23,883 bases of DNA from CAYNTS01 sp964400495 (GTDB lineage Bacteria > Fidelibacterota > Marinisomatia > SCGC-AAA003-L08 > D37C17), in contig CAYNTS010000032.1 in NCBI GenBank assembly GCA_964400495.1, positions 1 through 23,883 of the forward strand, read 5' to 3'. This document shows positions 23,857 through 23,883 of the stretch, piece by piece (within the stretch, counting starts at the first letter, position 1; every line of letters starts with the position of its first letter). The notes under the pieces were generated by a model. That model saw only the letters and a program-made list of their open reading frames with translations. It searched no databases and was not told the origin of the DNA. A program made the translations under genes and the position numbers.

Positions 23857-23883
23857 TGGACTTTTTATCGAGCATTGTCAATA

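Overview
The window is AT-rich DNA from a Gram-negative, probably marine, bacterium. Together the features suggest Candidatus Marinimicrobia (SAR406 / Neomarinimicrobiota) or a close relative in the Fibrobacterota-Chlorobiota-Bacteroidota group. These are a SusC-like TonB-dependent receptor with an N-terminal carboxypeptidase-regulatory domain, a very large exported protein with a type IX (Por) secretion-type C-terminal domain, a PorV/PorQ-type outer-membrane protein, exported enzymes with C-terminal dockerin-like tails (DxNxDxxINxLDII), and many lipoproteins. The placement is by gene style only; there is no rRNA or marker gene in the window.

Layout. 1-148: 5'-truncated remnant of an IS3-type transposase. 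173-271: tRNA-Glu(UUC) with its terminator. 342-3837 (minus): operon of glutaryl-CoA dehydrogenase, SLC13/DASS anion transporter and tandem universal stress protein. 3909-5531 (plus): divergent GlcD/D-2-hydroxyacid-type FAD dehydrogenase, ending in a bidirectional terminator. 5546-7741 (minus): porin-like protein and a secreted esterase with a dockerin tail. 7858-10115 (plus): membrane-anchored lipoprotein of unknown function, then thioredoxin, ECF sigma factor and a zinc-finger anti-sigma factor. 10120-12843 (minus): a thioredoxin-fold/TPR lipoprotein followed by an M3 oligoendopeptidase. 12944-13750 (plus): YwiC-like membrane protein. 13777-15719 (minus): tandem-FKBP lipoprotein and secreted endonuclease I. 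15895-23797 (minus): TonB-dependent receptor, giant secreted protein and PorV-like protein, closed by a terminator at 15836-15859.

The most interesting observation is at 11818-12843. A conventional gene call would start this protein at a GTG at 12621. In the same frame the reading continues upstream through a single TGA (12694-12696) to an ATG at 12843 with a good Shine-Dalgarno site and a lipoprotein signal peptide. The TGA falls exactly at the first Cys position of a thioredoxin-type CxxC site (TGA-Pro-Trp-Cys). Sixteen nucleotides after the TGA comes the apical loop of a hairpin with a perfect 6-bp upper stem and GG in the loop, which matches the general form of a bacterial SECIS element. 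I interpret the gene as a selenocysteine-containing (UxxC) periplasmic thioredoxin-like lipoprotein with a TPR domain, missed by standard gene calling. No Sec machinery gene (selA, selB, selC, selD) is in the window, so this must be tested elsewhere in the genome.

Other themes are redox and envelope work: a thioredoxin gene next to an ECF sigma/ZAS anti-sigma pair, a tandem PPIase lipoprotein, and a candidate C5-dicarboxylate module (transporter, glutaryl-CoA dehydrogenase, 2-hydroxyacid dehydrogenase). No CRISPR array, prophage or complete insertion sequence is visible, and no gene-free stretch exceeds about 200 bases.
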